Of a DNA stretch of 64,000 bases, positions 10,050-21,151 are shown one piece after another. The translations under genes and the position numbers were made by a program. This DNA is from Corallium rubrum (lineage: Eukaryota; Cnidaria; Anthozoa; Scleralcyonacea; Coralliidae), in NCBI GenBank assembly GCA_964035015.1, contig OZ036017.1, forward strand, positions 1,363,501 through 1,427,500, read 5' to 3'. Every line of letters starts with the position of its first letter. The stretch's first letter is position 1. Under the pieces are notes generated by a model. The model ran no database searches. It had not been told where the DNA came from and saw only the letters and a program-made list of their open reading frames with translations.

Positions 10050-10993
10050 CTAAATACCAAGGTTTAGAATTTTTTTTGTCTTATTATCACTGGTTTTCAG
10101 TGGAAAACACTCATTATAAGTTGGAAGAAATATGTCAGAAAAAGAATTATAAGAGTGATTAGGAGAAGTGTGTGAAACAACTTCCTCCCAGTTGATATTA
10201 TTTAATTTTTGTCGAAAGTTATTAATATTATTTTGAGTAATTTGCCTAGTTTGAAAAATTATTGGAGCAGTATTAATCTTAGGTTGGTAATTTGTAATTT
10301 GAAAAATTGGAAGGTGGTCGGAAAGGTCACTATAAAAAATACCACTCACCATATTGTAGTCTAAATTATTTGTAAAGATATTATCAATTAAAGTGGCAGA
10401 ATGAGATGTAATTCTTGTAGGTTTAGAGATAGTTGGATAAAAACTATTGGTTGAAAGAAGATCAATAAATTCATTGGTAGGTGAGTGTGAATCATAGTTG
10501 AATAAATTTATATTATAATCACCCATAATATAACACAATTTATTTTCAAATCAAATTGTAGTTAAAACTGACTCTAAAGAAATATTAAATGCTTGTACAT
10601 CAATATCAGGTGGTTTATAGATACAACCAATAACAATATTCTTACAGTTTGGCTGGATTAATTCCACAAAGATAGATTCTATTACATCTTGAGAAGAAGG
10701 TTGGAGATCAGGACGCAGTTTATATTCAAATGAAGATTTAATAAAAATCCCTACACCACCTCCACGTTTATTTTTCCTATAGCTAGATACAAAGGTATAA
10801 CCTGGAATAGAATATATATCATTTGTGGATTCATTCAGCCATGTTTCAGATAAAGCAATAGCAGAAAAAGAAAAATTAATTGTTGATAAATATTCATTGA
10901 AATCAGCAAAATTTTTCTTAAGGCTTCTAATATTAAAATGAAGAGTAGAAAAACAGTTTGAAGTATTAGTGAAAATATTATTGAATTTTTTTG
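10050..10993 (-). pseudogene. LINE-D endonuclease region
   Basis: This is the AP-like endonuclease portion of ORF2. The frame 10538-10050 contains I-M-G-D-Y-N-I-N and D-L-S-D-H-L-P-I, carrying the catalytic Asp/Asn and Asp/His. Upstream, 10993-10550 reads H-F-N-I-R-S-L, then A-L-S-E-T-W-L and K-R-G-G-G-V-G, the N-terminal endonuclease motifs, before an in-frame stop near 10550. The N-terminal join to the PHD part was cut by the Helitron-like insertion at 10994. Confidence 0.75.
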
Positions 10994-12141
10994 TCCCCGA
11001 GCCCGGGCGGAGGGCCGAAGGCCCGGAGCCCGGGTGAGGGTGCTAATCTCGACATGCGTGGAGTCCACTTTACACGCGAGATAAAAAGCTGAAAGCAATT
11101 CTGAAACCTGTTTATATATCTATATATATGTTATCAAATCCACAACTTGCGCAGTTCGAATAGCAGGGTACTGGTAACTAACCTGTTAAATTATTCAAAT
11201 TATTTAAATTTACGTCAGCAAATTATAATTTATAAGTTCGTTGGATGGTTGGATTACGAAATAGTTTTTCAAAGATCAAGACGAAAGAAATCTTTGCCAG
11301 AAAAAAATGGTTTCAACTAAAATGTACATTAATATTACTATGGAAAAAGACCAAAGAAAGAAGGCTAAGAAGAGATGTGGCAGCGAGAAAAAGACAACAA
11401 TAAATACGACTTAAAACCACTGGAAAAAGCCTAAAAATTAATACGATAAAGACCGAAAACGATGCCGACCGAAGTGTAACTGAAAGAAGCAGGATGTGCC
11501 CTGAAACTGTTCAAAGCCGGTAAAGAATTTTGCTCTGGTGTATTCTACATAACTCGAGAGGGAACGATGAAGAAATTTTGAAACAAACGGCTTTTTAGAT
11601 CATGAAGAGAACTGAACGATGCCTTGTCATATTTATGTGTCAACAACGAAAAAAGTAAGAAACCACGAACGAGAAAAACAATCCGAAAAGACTAGACTGA
11701 ATTGGCAGTGTTTGTGGTCACAAAAGCAGAAGAAAGTTTAACGGTAGGAGATTCGTATTTAACAGTTTAGCTGAGTTAAAACGAAAGAAATCTTGAAAAT
11801 GAAAATTAATATAAATAATATATTGTCTAGAATTGTCTTTCAACGCTAGGACGTTGACATTGTGTGATTTGGGTCTTTTCTTGGCCACTATTTATATATA
11901 TATTTTTGAATGAAAATTTGTCATTTGGTTCATCTCGTGTTGTTTTTTTAATATTGACATTGCATGTTCTTTCGGTGTGTCAATACACGACTACAGATGA
12001 ACCTTACTAACTAATTTTCTGGGTGTTTTCTGGTCTGTGATTAATACAACAAAAAACAGAAATTAGGGGAGGGGAGGGGGGGTGTGTGTTTAAAAATGCA
12101 TATAAAGCGGGCGAGGGGTTGTTGCGTTCATGTATTTCTAG
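10994..12141. mobile_element. Helitron-like non-autonomous element H1
   Basis: The element begins TCCCCGAGCCCGGGC and ends GTATTTCTAG before a T, so the 5'-TC and CTAG-3' ends are Helitron-like. The first 60 bases form nested hairpins (GGGCC-GAA-GGCCC inside CCCGGGC arms). Copies H2 and H3 in the Y segments share these first 100 bases and the last 40 bases (GGGCGAGGGGTTRTTGCGTTC) but diverge inside. It splits the LINE-D ORF2 between the PHD and endonuclease domains. The base before TC here is G rather than A, and I see no clear 3' subterminal hairpin, so the class is probable rather than certain. Confidence 0.5.
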
Positions 12142-12634
12142 TAATGTAATAAGTACAGTTCGAAAGTATCTGGGAGTTTTCAGTAAAGACATTATTGTTT
12201 GGATCTATATCAAGATTATTAAGCAAGTAACGTGTATCAGAGTCATTAAGAAAGGGATTAAAGTGTCTGTATTTAAGTTGGTTATATTCAAGATTAAAAT
12301 CAAAATTTGAGGGAGTCTCAGAGAGAGCAAAATGAAAGTCAGTGTCATTAGAATAATGGTTGAAAGGAAATATTTCCGATAGGCATACTTGACAGAACCA
12401 TTGTTCACTATTCATGGGGAGAATAGCGAGACTAGAGCATTTAAGGTGGGTCCAGCATTGGCAAATATCACAAAGAACTCTTCTACAATTAATAGAAACA
12501 TTGCGGTCACAAATAGAGCATAAATTCTTGTCACACATATAATAGAAATGAGAAGGGGCAGAGGGCAAACCACTTGTCTCAACTTTTTGGAGCCAACAAA
12601 ACCAATATATAAGGAAATTTAATATAATTATCAA
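12142..12634 (-). pseudogene. LINE-D ORF2 N-terminal PHD finger region
   Basis: The frame contains C-S-I-C, then C-D-I-C-Q-C-W-T-H-L-K-C and W-F-C-Q-V-C, a Cys4-His-Cys3 pattern typical of the PHD finger at the N terminus of some CR1/L2-type LINE ORFs. It ends at the Helitron-like insertion. The few residues read beyond 12141 belong to the inserted DNA. Its role in such LINEs is thought to be chromatin or protein binding. Confidence 0.7.
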
Positions 12635-12981
12635 TTAGTGTAACAAGACAAAACAAAAGCTGTATAGTTAGCACTCTCGCAGAGGTCTTACTCCGCAGAA
12701 CTAGTTAACAAGATAATTTTATATCATTATCTCACCATCAGCATTAGTTATTAGGTACTAAGGCAGTTAATAAGCATATATATTATACTATTCACAATGG
12801 ATACTATTCATTGATGACCAGTTGACCATCACTTACAGTGTGCAGTGTGCGTATATAATTATAGACTAAAGTCAAAAAATAAATGTATAAATTATAATTG
12901 TAATTATAGAAAAAGTCTACTATAACTTACCAATAAGCATGTTTAACAGTTCACAAATTACATAAACTTACTCACATACAT

Positions 12982-13737
12982 TTAAGTAGGTATGGTCGTA
13001 GAAATGCCATCAATAAATAGCTTGCCTGCACGAAACATCACTTTTTTTCCTTCCTCATACGCTGCTGTCATCAATGGACGAGCCCTTTGTTTGGATTCGA
13101 AGTCTTCCTTAGTAAGGTCCTCAAGAAAGAATATATCTTTCAATTCGTCCTTGTTTCGAAGTCTCTTAGCCTTACGAAGCACATCCGTCCGGAATGGTCT
13201 ACCATAACACTTGAGGATAATGTGCCTTGGGCGATGATTATTATACTTGCCAATGCGATGGGCGTTTTCAACTTGGCCACGGTAGTTTTCTTCGGGAATA
13301 CCAAGCTTCTTGAACGCGTCATATACCAGAGAAAAGCAGTCTTCTTTTTCCTCTTCACGTATGCCACCAATTCTCAAGTTATAACTACGCGAATATCTTT
13401 CTTGTACAAGTAATTTAGTTTTTAGAACTTGTACGGTATGGTTGAAGGATTCGCTCTCACATTTCACGGTCAATAGTTCAGCATTAAATGTTGTTACATC
13501 TTGCTTAAGCTTGTCGACTTCAGATTGTGTATATTCGACTGATGTTCTTAGGTCATTGACGGCTTGTTTAATCTCTGCCGAATCCTGTTTTAGTTCTCTC
13601 CTAAGGTCGGTTGATTCCTTTCGAAGTGCTTTGATTTCTGCCAAGACTTCGGATAAATTGCACGAACAAGAAGCTCCCGATGCTTCATTAGTTGTAGATT
13701 TTGTTTTGGACATTGCCTTTCTTGTCTCGATAGGCAT
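12982..13737 (-). CDS. LINE-D ORF1p-like protein, 251 aa
   Basis: This is a LINE ORF1 product: a nucleic-acid-binding chaperone that packages the element RNA. Residues about 25-115 are heptad-rich coiled coil (L-A-E-I-K-A-L, V-D-K-L-K-Q-D-V). Residues about 115-245 fit the RRM-like domain of L1-type ORF1p, with Y-S-R-S-Y-N-L-R-I-G-G-I, then A-H-R-I-G-K and P-R-H-I-I-L-K. The frame is intact although ORF2 is dead. It lies 347 bases upstream of the PHD part. A duplicated N-terminal piece lies at 13912-14096. Confidence 0.8.
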   Translation of the reverse strand: MPIETRKAMSKTKSTTNEASGASCSCNLSEVLAEIKALRKESTDLRRELKQDSAEIKQAVNDLRTSVEYTQSEVDKLKQDVTTFNAELLTVKCESESFNHTVQVLKTKLLVQERYSRSYNLRIGGIREEEKEDCFSLVYDAFKKLGIPEENYRGQVENAHRIGKYNNHRPRHIILKCYGRPFRTDVLRKAKRLRNKDELKDIFFLEDLTKEDFESKQRARPLMTAAYEEGKKVMFRAGKLFIDGISTTIPT

Positions 13738-14264
13738 TTAATAGCACTATATAGCACTATTAGCACTATTTAGGCGAGAATACAAGTTAAATTTTCAAGT
13801 TCAATACGGAGCTCGAAACCTAGCGTCTTACTCCATTGTCATGAACATATTGACGAGCCGTTCAAGAAAATACAACTTTCTTTTTTCAATCTCTCCTTCA
13901 ACACTGACGGCTCATTGACGGCTTGTTTAATCTCTGCCGAATCCTGTTTTAGTTCTCTCCTAAGGTCGGTTGATTCCTTTCGAAGTGCTTTGATTTCTGC
14001 CAAGACTTCGGATAAATTGCACGAACAACAAGCTCCCGATGCTTCATTAGTTGTAGATTTTGTTTTGGACATTGCCTTTCTTGTCTCGATAGGCATTTAA
14101 TAGCACTATATAGCACTATTAGCACTATTTAGGCGAGAATACAAGTTAAATTTTCAAGTTCAATACGGAGCTCGAAACCTAGCGTCTTACTCCATTGTCA
14201 TGAACGAATTGACGAGCCGTTCAAGAAAATACAACTTTCTTTTTTCAATCTCTCCTTCAACACT
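13553..14264. repeat. Direct tandem duplication, 2 x 353 bp
   Basis: 13553-13905 is repeated at 13912-14264, separated by six bases (GACGGC) that overlap a GACGG microhomology. Each unit holds the start of LINE-D ORF1, the LINE-D 5' end and about 65 bases of the interrupted LINE-CE. The duplication is therefore younger than the LINE-D insertion. The second unit yields a truncated ORF1 start (13912-14096). Differences between units are few. Confidence 0.85.
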
Positions 14265-14805
14265 CCAGAAGACCCCTGGCTGCGGAAGCAGAAGTTCCCG
14301 GTAATAGACCTTCAATTATACGAACAAATACATTCTGACATTTTTCAAGCTGTAAAATATTTTGTTTGTTGAATTGCCACAACTCACACCCATACAGCAT
14401 TTTTGGAAGGACTACTCTTTTCCACATTCTACAAGCAATAACTGGATTCACCCCTTGACATCGACATCCTGCTCCAGCAAGCTCTGCTCCTGCCATATAG
14501 CCTTTCTTAACTGCATCTTCTACAGGTTCCACAGACTTTAGATCAACATGCCAGATCTTACCAAGATTTTTCCAGACAAGCTTTTCACTGAGTTTCATGT
14601 TACCAAGAGACCACACTCTAGTATTTCCCAAATTATGTTTATCAGCTTTCTTTTCCCCAAAAACCATAACAACCGTTTTCTTTCGATTAAATGTTATTCT
14701 CCAAAGTAAACTATAATCATGAAGTGACTTTAGCATCTGATCAAGACCAAATTTTAATCGTGATAGCATTGTTAAGTCATCAGCAAACATTGGTGAACCA
14801 TAATA
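14197..14805 (-). pseudogene. LINE-CE, middle part (RT motif and thumb)
   Basis: Matches LINE-B ORF2 from G-S-P-M-F-A-D-D-L-T-M-L-S through W-K-R-V-V-L-P-K-M-L-Y-G to R-G-L-L, with a frameshift and stops after that. The F-A-D-D catalytic box is preserved. Upstream it is cut by the BEL/Pao element at 14811 and resumes at 21152. Downstream it is cut by LINE-D and resumes at 7719. The divergence from LINE-B is clearly greater than that among the three LINE-B copies. Confidence 0.8.
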
Positions 14806-14810
14806 CATAT
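14806..14810. repeat. Target site duplication CATAT (left)
   Basis: Matches 21147-21151. A 5-bp duplication is usual for BEL/Pao integration. Confidence 0.85.
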
Positions 14811-15026
14811 TGTCACGGACGGACATTTGACTACTTGTAAAATGAATGTAAAATCCCTGATAACTGGTTCTTTTAATGAAATAGTACAATAAAACAAAAA
14901 TAAAACATACTATGACCTCGTGTTCGATCGTTTGTACAACGTCTTTCTTACCGCTGACCCCTTTGTAGATGGGTGGCGCAACAATAAATGTAAACAAAGA
15001 GAGTGTTGGAGTGTCCAACAATGACA
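14811..15026 (-). repeat. BEL/Pao 3' LTR
   Basis: 216 bases, TGTCACGG at one end and AATGACA at the other on the + strand (TGT...ACA ends on both strands). Differs from the 5' LTR at three sites (A/C, A/G and G/T). Confidence 0.92.
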
Positions 15027-15044
15027 CGCTCCCCACCTTTCGAC
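15027..15044 (-). promoter_or_regulatory. Polypurine tract of BEL/Pao element
   Basis: Directly inside the 3' LTR, the - strand reads AAAGGTGGGGAGCG, a purine-rich run suited to priming plus-strand DNA synthesis. Confidence 0.6.
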
Positions 15045-15048
15045 AAGA

Positions 15049-16335
15049 CTACGTCGAAATGGGAGGACACTCCTCAAGTAAACACATCTTATTAACGGGT
15101 CGTAAACAGTTTCCAAACTTGGTCTTTACTTCCGCTGACCGTATTACACCGTCCTTTCCTGGTCTCACTCTATGAACTCGCACAAGTAACCACTGGCCAC
15201 GTAATTGCGCGGATTCGATTAAAAGGACTACATCCCCTTCTTTCAAGTTTGGTTGACTGCGGTTCCATTTGGACCTCTCTGTTAACCCGGGAACGTATTC
15301 ACGCATCCAACGCTTCCAAAAGGAATTCACTAGGGCTTGAACTCGCTTCCATTGTTTTCTTGCATTAATTTCTCTCGGATGCACAACGTCGATGCTCAGG
15401 TTGCAATGGGGTCGAATCAATAAGAAATGAAACGGACTGGGGGGTTCTACATCTTCAGCGTCAGCTGGCACGTAACCAATCGGTCGTGAATTTAAGAGGG
15501 CCTCCACTTCAATAAGTGCGGTGCGAAGAACTTCATGTGTAACAGTCCTGCCCTTTAGGATTGCATACAACGCCCTCTTTGATGACTGGACCATCCGTTC
15601 CCACATTCCTCCCATATGTGGGGCATACGGAGGATTAAAATGCCACTGGATCATCTTGGGTGCTAGGAAGTTCTCGATCTTTTCTTGGTTTAAGTTAATC
15701 AAACCTTGACGTAACTCTCGCTCGGCGCCGACAAAATTTGAGCCATTATCGGAATACATGTCTGATGGTTGACCTCTTCTTCCAATAAAATTTCTCAGAC
15801 ATAGAATAAAACTATCGGCTTCGAGACTTTCCGCTAACTCGATGTGCACTGCCCGAATCTTGAGACATGTAAATATACATCCATATCGCTTCAAAGTTGA
15901 CCTGCCTTGTTTTACCAAAACTGGACCGAAATAGTCCACTCCTACTTGATCAAAGAACTTTCCAGGAGTCACTCGAAAGGCGGGAAGATCAGCCATGTGC
16001 GGCGTGATTGTCTTTGGATGGCGTTTCTTGCATTCTACGCAGTTGAACTTGCGTTGTCGAATTAAGTTCCTGGCCCGTACAATCCAATAACGTCGGCGTA
16101 GCATGTACAGCAGAAAGTTCGTTCCTGGATGTCTATACATTTTATGGTAATCGTCAACGATCAGACGAGAAAGGTGATGTTTGGAACTTAAGATGATGGG
16201 GTTCTTTGTCATGCGAGGGAGGGCGGCATAGTTTAGACGACCACCAACTACTAAAATACCACTCTCTAACTTCGGGTCCAGCTTGATGAGTCGACTTCTG
16301 GCCAAAATCGGTTTCCCTGCATGCAATACTTCCAT
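15049..16335 (-). pseudogene. BEL/Pao pol, integrase part
   Basis: The 428-codon frame downstream of the second in-frame stop encodes integrase. The zinc-binding H64/H69 and C99/C102 are present, as is the catalytic triad D134 (V-G-V-D-Y-F-G-P), D196 (S-D-N-G-S-N-F) and E246 (G-G-M-W-E-R). From about residue 330 the DUF5641-like tail follows (W-K-R-V-Q-A-L-V-N-S-F-W-K-R-W). All catalytic residues are intact. The frame is continuous with the upstream frame apart from a TAA near 16354, so the apparent start Met is only the first Met after the stop. Confidence 0.85.
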
Positions 16336-16353
16336 TTCTTCGTTGAAGGATTC

Positions 16354-16851
16354 TTATTGAGCTCGTTTTAATAGGGTCTTCATTGCAGCTGCCAACTCCC
16401 AAACTTGTAGAGGACCAACCACTCGATCGGTGATAGGGCGCTGGGCGTTGTATACAAATCGGTGACAATATGCAACAACTCGACGTAGTTTATTCAAAGA
16501 AGAATACTTAGACACTTTGAAGATTACTTCATCTTGGTTACTCTGTAATAATCCCACCCATTTCACTTGTTTATATTCTTCTTGTGGTTCGGAAACTGGC
16601 TCGAATCTTCTCTCGGGCCATTCTTTATCGTTACGTAAGAAATCTGGACCTCTATGCCAACGACTGTTTGGTGTCAACTGAAGGAGTCGTAGACCTCTCG
16701 TGGTATCATCGGCAGGATTCAATGGAGATGGAATGTACCGAAAAGTCACTTGCTCTTCGCCAAACTTTTCCCGCAGACGTGTCAGAGTATCTTCGATTTC
16801 GGCAATACGGTTTGCTACGAAGGTATGGAAACAGCTGCTTGCTTTGTTCAT
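16354..16851 (-). pseudogene. BEL/Pao pol, RNase H to integrase linker
   Basis: A 165-codon open stretch between two in-frame stops. It includes Y-I-P-S-P-L-N-P-A-D, a conserved BEL/Pao motif after RNase H, and the start of the region leading to integrase. It begins just after the TAG at about 16855 and ends at the TAA near 16354. No frameshift is involved. Confidence 0.8.
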
Positions 16852-16854
16852 CCA

Positions 16855-19800
16855 CTACAGGACTATTGCGGGATCACACCAGAGAATGATGCGCTGTACT
16901 TCTGTCTCCAACTCTTCCACCAAGGTTTCTGCCATCCTGACGGCGATGACTGCCCCCAACAACTCCAAGCGAGGGATGGTGAGTTTCTTGAGTGGCGCGA
17001 CTCTGGCTTTCGCGACGACGAGATTGCATTCACGTTGACCGTCGGCATAGCTGTGGAGAAGATATGCACACATTCCATATGCTTTCTCACTACCTTCGCA
17101 AAAGATCATCAAGTCACTACAGGATGGTTTGTCAGTTCGAGTACGAAAAGGTCGAGGTAGAACGACTTGCGACAGCTGTTGTGCTTCATCCCACCACGCA
17201 TACCATTCAGTAAGCTTCTCTGAGGGGATGGGAATATCCCAGCCAAGCTTGTCTTCTTTCTTGCGTTGACCATTATCTATCCACAACTTCTGGAGATATA
17301 TCCTTGCCCGGATGATAAAGGGACTTATTAATCCTCTTGGGTCCCAGATACTAAAGATCTGGCTCAATATCTTTCGATGAGTGTTTCCAGGTTGTAAACA
17401 CGACACCATGAACTTAAAGGAATCAGCTTGTGCGTCCCAGTATACTCCCAGTGTTCTCTCGGTGGGTAGGACATCGGTCGAAAGATTGCGAACCTTGGTA
17501 GATCGTTCTTCTTCAGGGATACAGCGCAGGATTTCTACGGAGTTTGAAAGCCACTTGTGAAGGCGGAATCCTCCTTTTGACAAAAGTTCTGTTAATTGTT
17601 GAACTCTTTCAACACCTTCTTCGATACTATCTACAGATCCCATGGCATCGTCCATGTAAAACCATCGCTCGATAAGCTTGGCAACGAGTGGATACAAATC
17701 TTCATGATCTTTGGCATTAAGTCGGATCACATAATTTGCACGAGATGGAGCACCAATCTCCCCAAACAACATACGTTCAAACTGGTAGACTTCGATCTCC
17801 ATGGTAGGATGTTCACGCCACAGGAATCTAAGTGCTGCTTTATCAAACTCTGCAACTCGAATCTGGTGGTACATCTCTTGAATATCTGCAGCGATTGCAA
17901 ATGGTTTCTCGCAAAACCTCAACAGAACTCCTAAGAGCAGAGGAAGTAGATCTGGACCTTTGTGTAAGGCTTTATTGAGTGAGGAACCATGAAAAACTGC
18001 AGAAGCATCGTACACTCGCCGTAGACGCTCAGGCTTCCTTGGATTGATGACTGGATGATGTGGTAAATACCACTTTACTGGACTTGGCAATGCTGCTTCT
18101 TCTTGAGATAGCTTACGGATGTATCCCTTCTTTATGTCGGTTTCTATTGATTGCTGGTATCTGTTTCTCAAGTTAGTGTCCCTTTCGAATTTCCTTTCCA
18201 AGGAGGAAAGTCTTCGTACTGCTCCATCATAGTTGTCGGGTAGACGAGGTTCTTTATCTTTCCACAGAAGGGGTGAAACATATGCATCTTCATTCGGGAG
18301 CTTGTGGGTTGTTGCTTTCATTTTTAAAAATGCACGATCATCTTCTCGGGATCGAGTAACCGATGGAAGATTGTTACTTATTCCAAGGATATCTACACTC
18401 ATGCTTGATTCTACCAGCTTTCGGAGCTCTGTATCTTCTTCTCTCTCAATTCTGGTTCGAAAGGCTGTTATTGCATGGGACTTGAACACTGCAGGAAGAC
18501 AATTTGTAGCGACCCATCCCAGTGGAGTGCGAAGAGCAATAGGCAACCTTGTTGTTCCAGGTCCTGGAGATGGCTCCACAATTTCACAAGGAATGAGTAG
18601 CCTTCCATTGTTTGATCCCATCAAAATGGAGATCTCCTCACCATTAACATCAGGCAAATCGACATCTCGTAAATACTTGAACTTCTCCTTAACTTCAGAC
18701 CATTCCACTGTATATGAAGGGCCAGGCAAGTTTGGTACTGTCTGCGTATCAAATAAGGCAAATTTCTTGTACGGGTTGTCAGGTGATGACACATAAATAG
18801 GCTGTGCAATGGTAAATGAATCGACAGTTTGGGTACCATTCACTCCCGTTATTTTTACGCTTTGAGACTTATCATTTGATGAAATGAGTCCAAGTTGAGA
18901 GGCCATGTTGACAGAGATTAGGGTGCAATCACAGCCACTGTCTAACATTGCCAAGACATTACACTGTTGTCCATTTCTACCATGGAGGATTATTGGAAGG
19001 ACTTGGAGGAGAGCTTTGTTCTGTTGAGAACCATGGTAAGCCACTTTCTTCGGTACTTCTGATTCCGAGTGTGTTGAACTAGTTGGGGTTTCTGATTGTC
19101 TCAGCTGTTGTATTTGATTGTGTTCTATTGGGCTCTCCTTTTGAGAAGCAAAGGCAGTGTTTGCTAGTTGCTCAAGCTGCTGTGGTTGCTGTAAATGCGG
19201 TTGTTGCTTTTCTGGCTGTTGTGATTCGTGTCTCAGGGCAAAGATGTCATGCAACAGATAGTGGTGACGATCTTTACATTCCATTGTGTCACATCTTTTC
19301 TTTCTTTTGCAGTTTCTAGCCATATGCCCTACACTCAGGCAGCAGTAGCATAAACGATATTTACGAACAACACTTTCTTTTTCAGTTGGATTCATACCTT
19401 GAAACACCTTGCATTTCTCGAGGCTATGATTTGGAGAATCGTGGATTGGACACTTTCCATAAGCAACTTCTCTTTTACTATCCACTCTACCAGCGAAGTA
19501 ATTAGGTCTTCTAGTATGTTGGGTAGGGCCATCATCTTTCTTGACCTTGTTATCTTGTCCCTTCTTAATGACCGATGCACTGAGTTGAGCCTCTTCCATC
19601 TGTTTTGCTTTTCTTTCTAACCAGCGATGGAAGTCTTCTAAACTTGTCTGGTCGGGATGATCACATGCCCAATCATGCCATCGATAAAACAGTGATGATG
19701 GCAATTTGGCCACTGCATCTTGTACAACAGAACTTGATTTCAGTTCATAATGTAAGTTCAATGATTTAAAGGATTCTATCATTGTTGAGATGACATGTGA

Positions 19801-20850
19801 TAAAGACCTCAATTGGTCAGCCTTCCTTTCTTGTACCACAACATGGGATCGAAGTGCTGCAAGGTTAGCATTAACTATTGTTCTAGCATTTCCAAATCTT
19901 TCTTGAAGAATGGCCATGGCTCTTTGGAACTGTCCTGAGCCTGGTAAAATTCCACTAACAGCTTTCTCTGCTTCACCACCAACGTGTTCAAGCAACAAAT
20001 CAAGCAACTCATCTTCATCATAAAGTTTCTTTCTTTCCAAACGCTCAAATGATGCTTTAAAAGACACAAATTTATCAGGAGCACCATGAAATACTTTGAT
20101 GGCTGGTTTCTGTTGTTTGGCAATAGTTTCTCCAAGGCGTAAAAAAGAACTTTGCTCACCTTCTGCTTTCAACAAACCATTCTTCGGATCTTGTACATCT
20201 TCTGGTGTTTCTCGAACATCTTTGCTCTCAGGCTTTTCATCTACTTTCATGTTGTCAAGAAGGCGCTTAACTCGATCATTTTCACTTTCTTTTGGAAGAT
20301 TTGATAGTACAACGGACGACTTGGTCGCTTTACTCTTATTATCTTTCAAATCTTTGGACGAAGACGTATTTGATTCGGATTCCTTAAGGGACTGTTCAGC
20401 TTCAAGCTCTATGTTTGCTATTTCGACTTCGAATTGATATTGTTTAATCTTTCGTTCATTCTCTAGTTGCATTTCTCGTTCGCGAAGTTGTGCTTCGTAT
20501 TTGGCTGCTTCAAGTTTGATCTGGGCTTGCTTAGCAACCTTTCTTGCTTCAATCAGGTTTCGTTTTGAACTAGTGTGGGAACGACGGGACTTCTGCTCCC
20601 TTGACAATTTAGACTTGACGCTACGAACAACACTTGTGCCATGACCATGTCCATGGCTTTGCATAAAACAACTCGACTGTTCAACTTCATTATGTCTTTC
20701 ATTATTCACTTCGCAGTCCAACTGACTTTCTTTACACGTATCTACCTTATTTTCCTCTGGGTTTTGTGCGTTTTCTTTTTCTTTCGTTCGAATAGAGCGG
20801 GTTTTCACGGGTGATAGTTCTCTTCCTTGTTCTCCATTGTTTGATGCCAT
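16855..20850 (-). pseudogene. BEL/Pao gag, protease, RT and start of RNase H, 1331 codons
   Basis: The N-terminal 250 residues are charged and partly coiled coil. A DUF1759-like gag domain spans about 250-400 and a CCHC zinc knuckle (C-Y-C-C, H, C) lies near 503. An aspartic protease site D-S-G lies near 637. The RT has F-A-I-A-A-D-I-Q-E-M-Y near 990 and the catalytic Y-M-D-D near 1065. The RNase H begins near 1250, with C-E-G-S-E-K-A-Y-G where family members usually show C-D-A-S-E-K. A TAG follows the L-W-C-D-P-A-I-V-L motif. The Met at 20850 lies 80 bases inside the 5' LTR and is the first in frame. Confidence 0.88.
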
Positions 20851-20912
20851 TTTAAAACTCTCTGTATTCGTTGCTTCACAGCATCAATCTGAATCACTCA
20901 GGTACAAAAATC

Positions 20913-20930
20913 CGGTTTCGAAGGACCATA
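20913..20930 (-). promoter_or_regulatory. Putative primer binding site
   Basis: Just inside the 5' LTR the - strand reads TGGTCCTTCGAAACCGG, beginning with the TGG expected to pair with a tRNA CCA end. The tRNA was not identified. Confidence 0.45.
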
Positions 20931-21146
20931 TGTCACGGACGGACATTTGACTACTTGTAAAATGAATGTACAATCCCTGATAACTGGTTCTTTTAGTGAA
21001 ATAGTACAATAAAACAAAAATAAAACATACTATGACCTCGTGTTCGATCGTTTGTACAACGTCTTTCTTACCGCTGACCCCTTTGTAGATGTGTGGCGCA
21101 ACAATAAATGTAAACAAAGAGAGTGTTGGAGTGTCCAACAATGACA
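20931..21146 (-). repeat. BEL/Pao 5' LTR
   Basis: 216 bases; matches 14811-15026 except at three positions. It should carry the element's promoter; no clear TATA box was assigned. Confidence 0.92.
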
Positions 21147-21151
21147 CATAT
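21147..21151. repeat. Target site duplication CATAT (right)
   Basis: Partner of 14806-14810. Confidence 0.85.

Larger units (their letters stand above)
7720..14196 (-). mobile_element. LINE-D, decayed two-ORF non-LTR retrotransposon
   Basis: The element is on the - strand and inserted into LINE-CE. From its 5' end it has ORF1 (12982-13737), ORF2 with PHD finger, endonuclease and reverse transcriptase (12634 down to 8112), and a 3' UTR with an (ACATAC)n tract ending GAAATAAACGAACTATCTC. ORF2 is interrupted by a Helitron-like element (10994-12141), a stop near 10550 and frameshifts near 10050 and 9650. The 5' end was later tandemly duplicated. The boundaries with LINE-CE are placed from protein homology and are approximate. 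Confidence 0.75.
14811..21146 (-). mobile_element. BEL/Pao LTR retrotransposon
   Basis: The element is 6.3 kb on the - strand, with 216-bp LTRs at both ends, a 5-bp target duplication and one gag-pol frame broken by two in-frame stops. Domain order is gag (DUF1759-like), zinc knuckle, aspartic protease (DUF1758-like), RT, RNase H, integrase and a C-terminal DUF5641-like region, which is diagnostic of BEL/Pao. The two LTRs differ at three positions that I can see, so insertion was recent. No envelope-like ORF is present. It split the old LINE-CE. Confidence 0.93.

Noticed and set aside
13839-14096. Independent 85-codon gene
   Set aside because: It is the duplicated N terminus of LINE-D ORF1 running into LINE-CE DNA.
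14257-15036. A single 259-aa gene
   Set aside because: It is a fusion of LTR sequence read through with the LINE-CE RT fragment across the insertion point.
16854-16858. BEL/Pao gag and pol as separate genes or programmed readthrough
   Set aside because: The stop lies inside the RNase H region, not at a gag-pol border, and a second stop follows, so inactivating mutations are the simpler reading; family comparison could change this.
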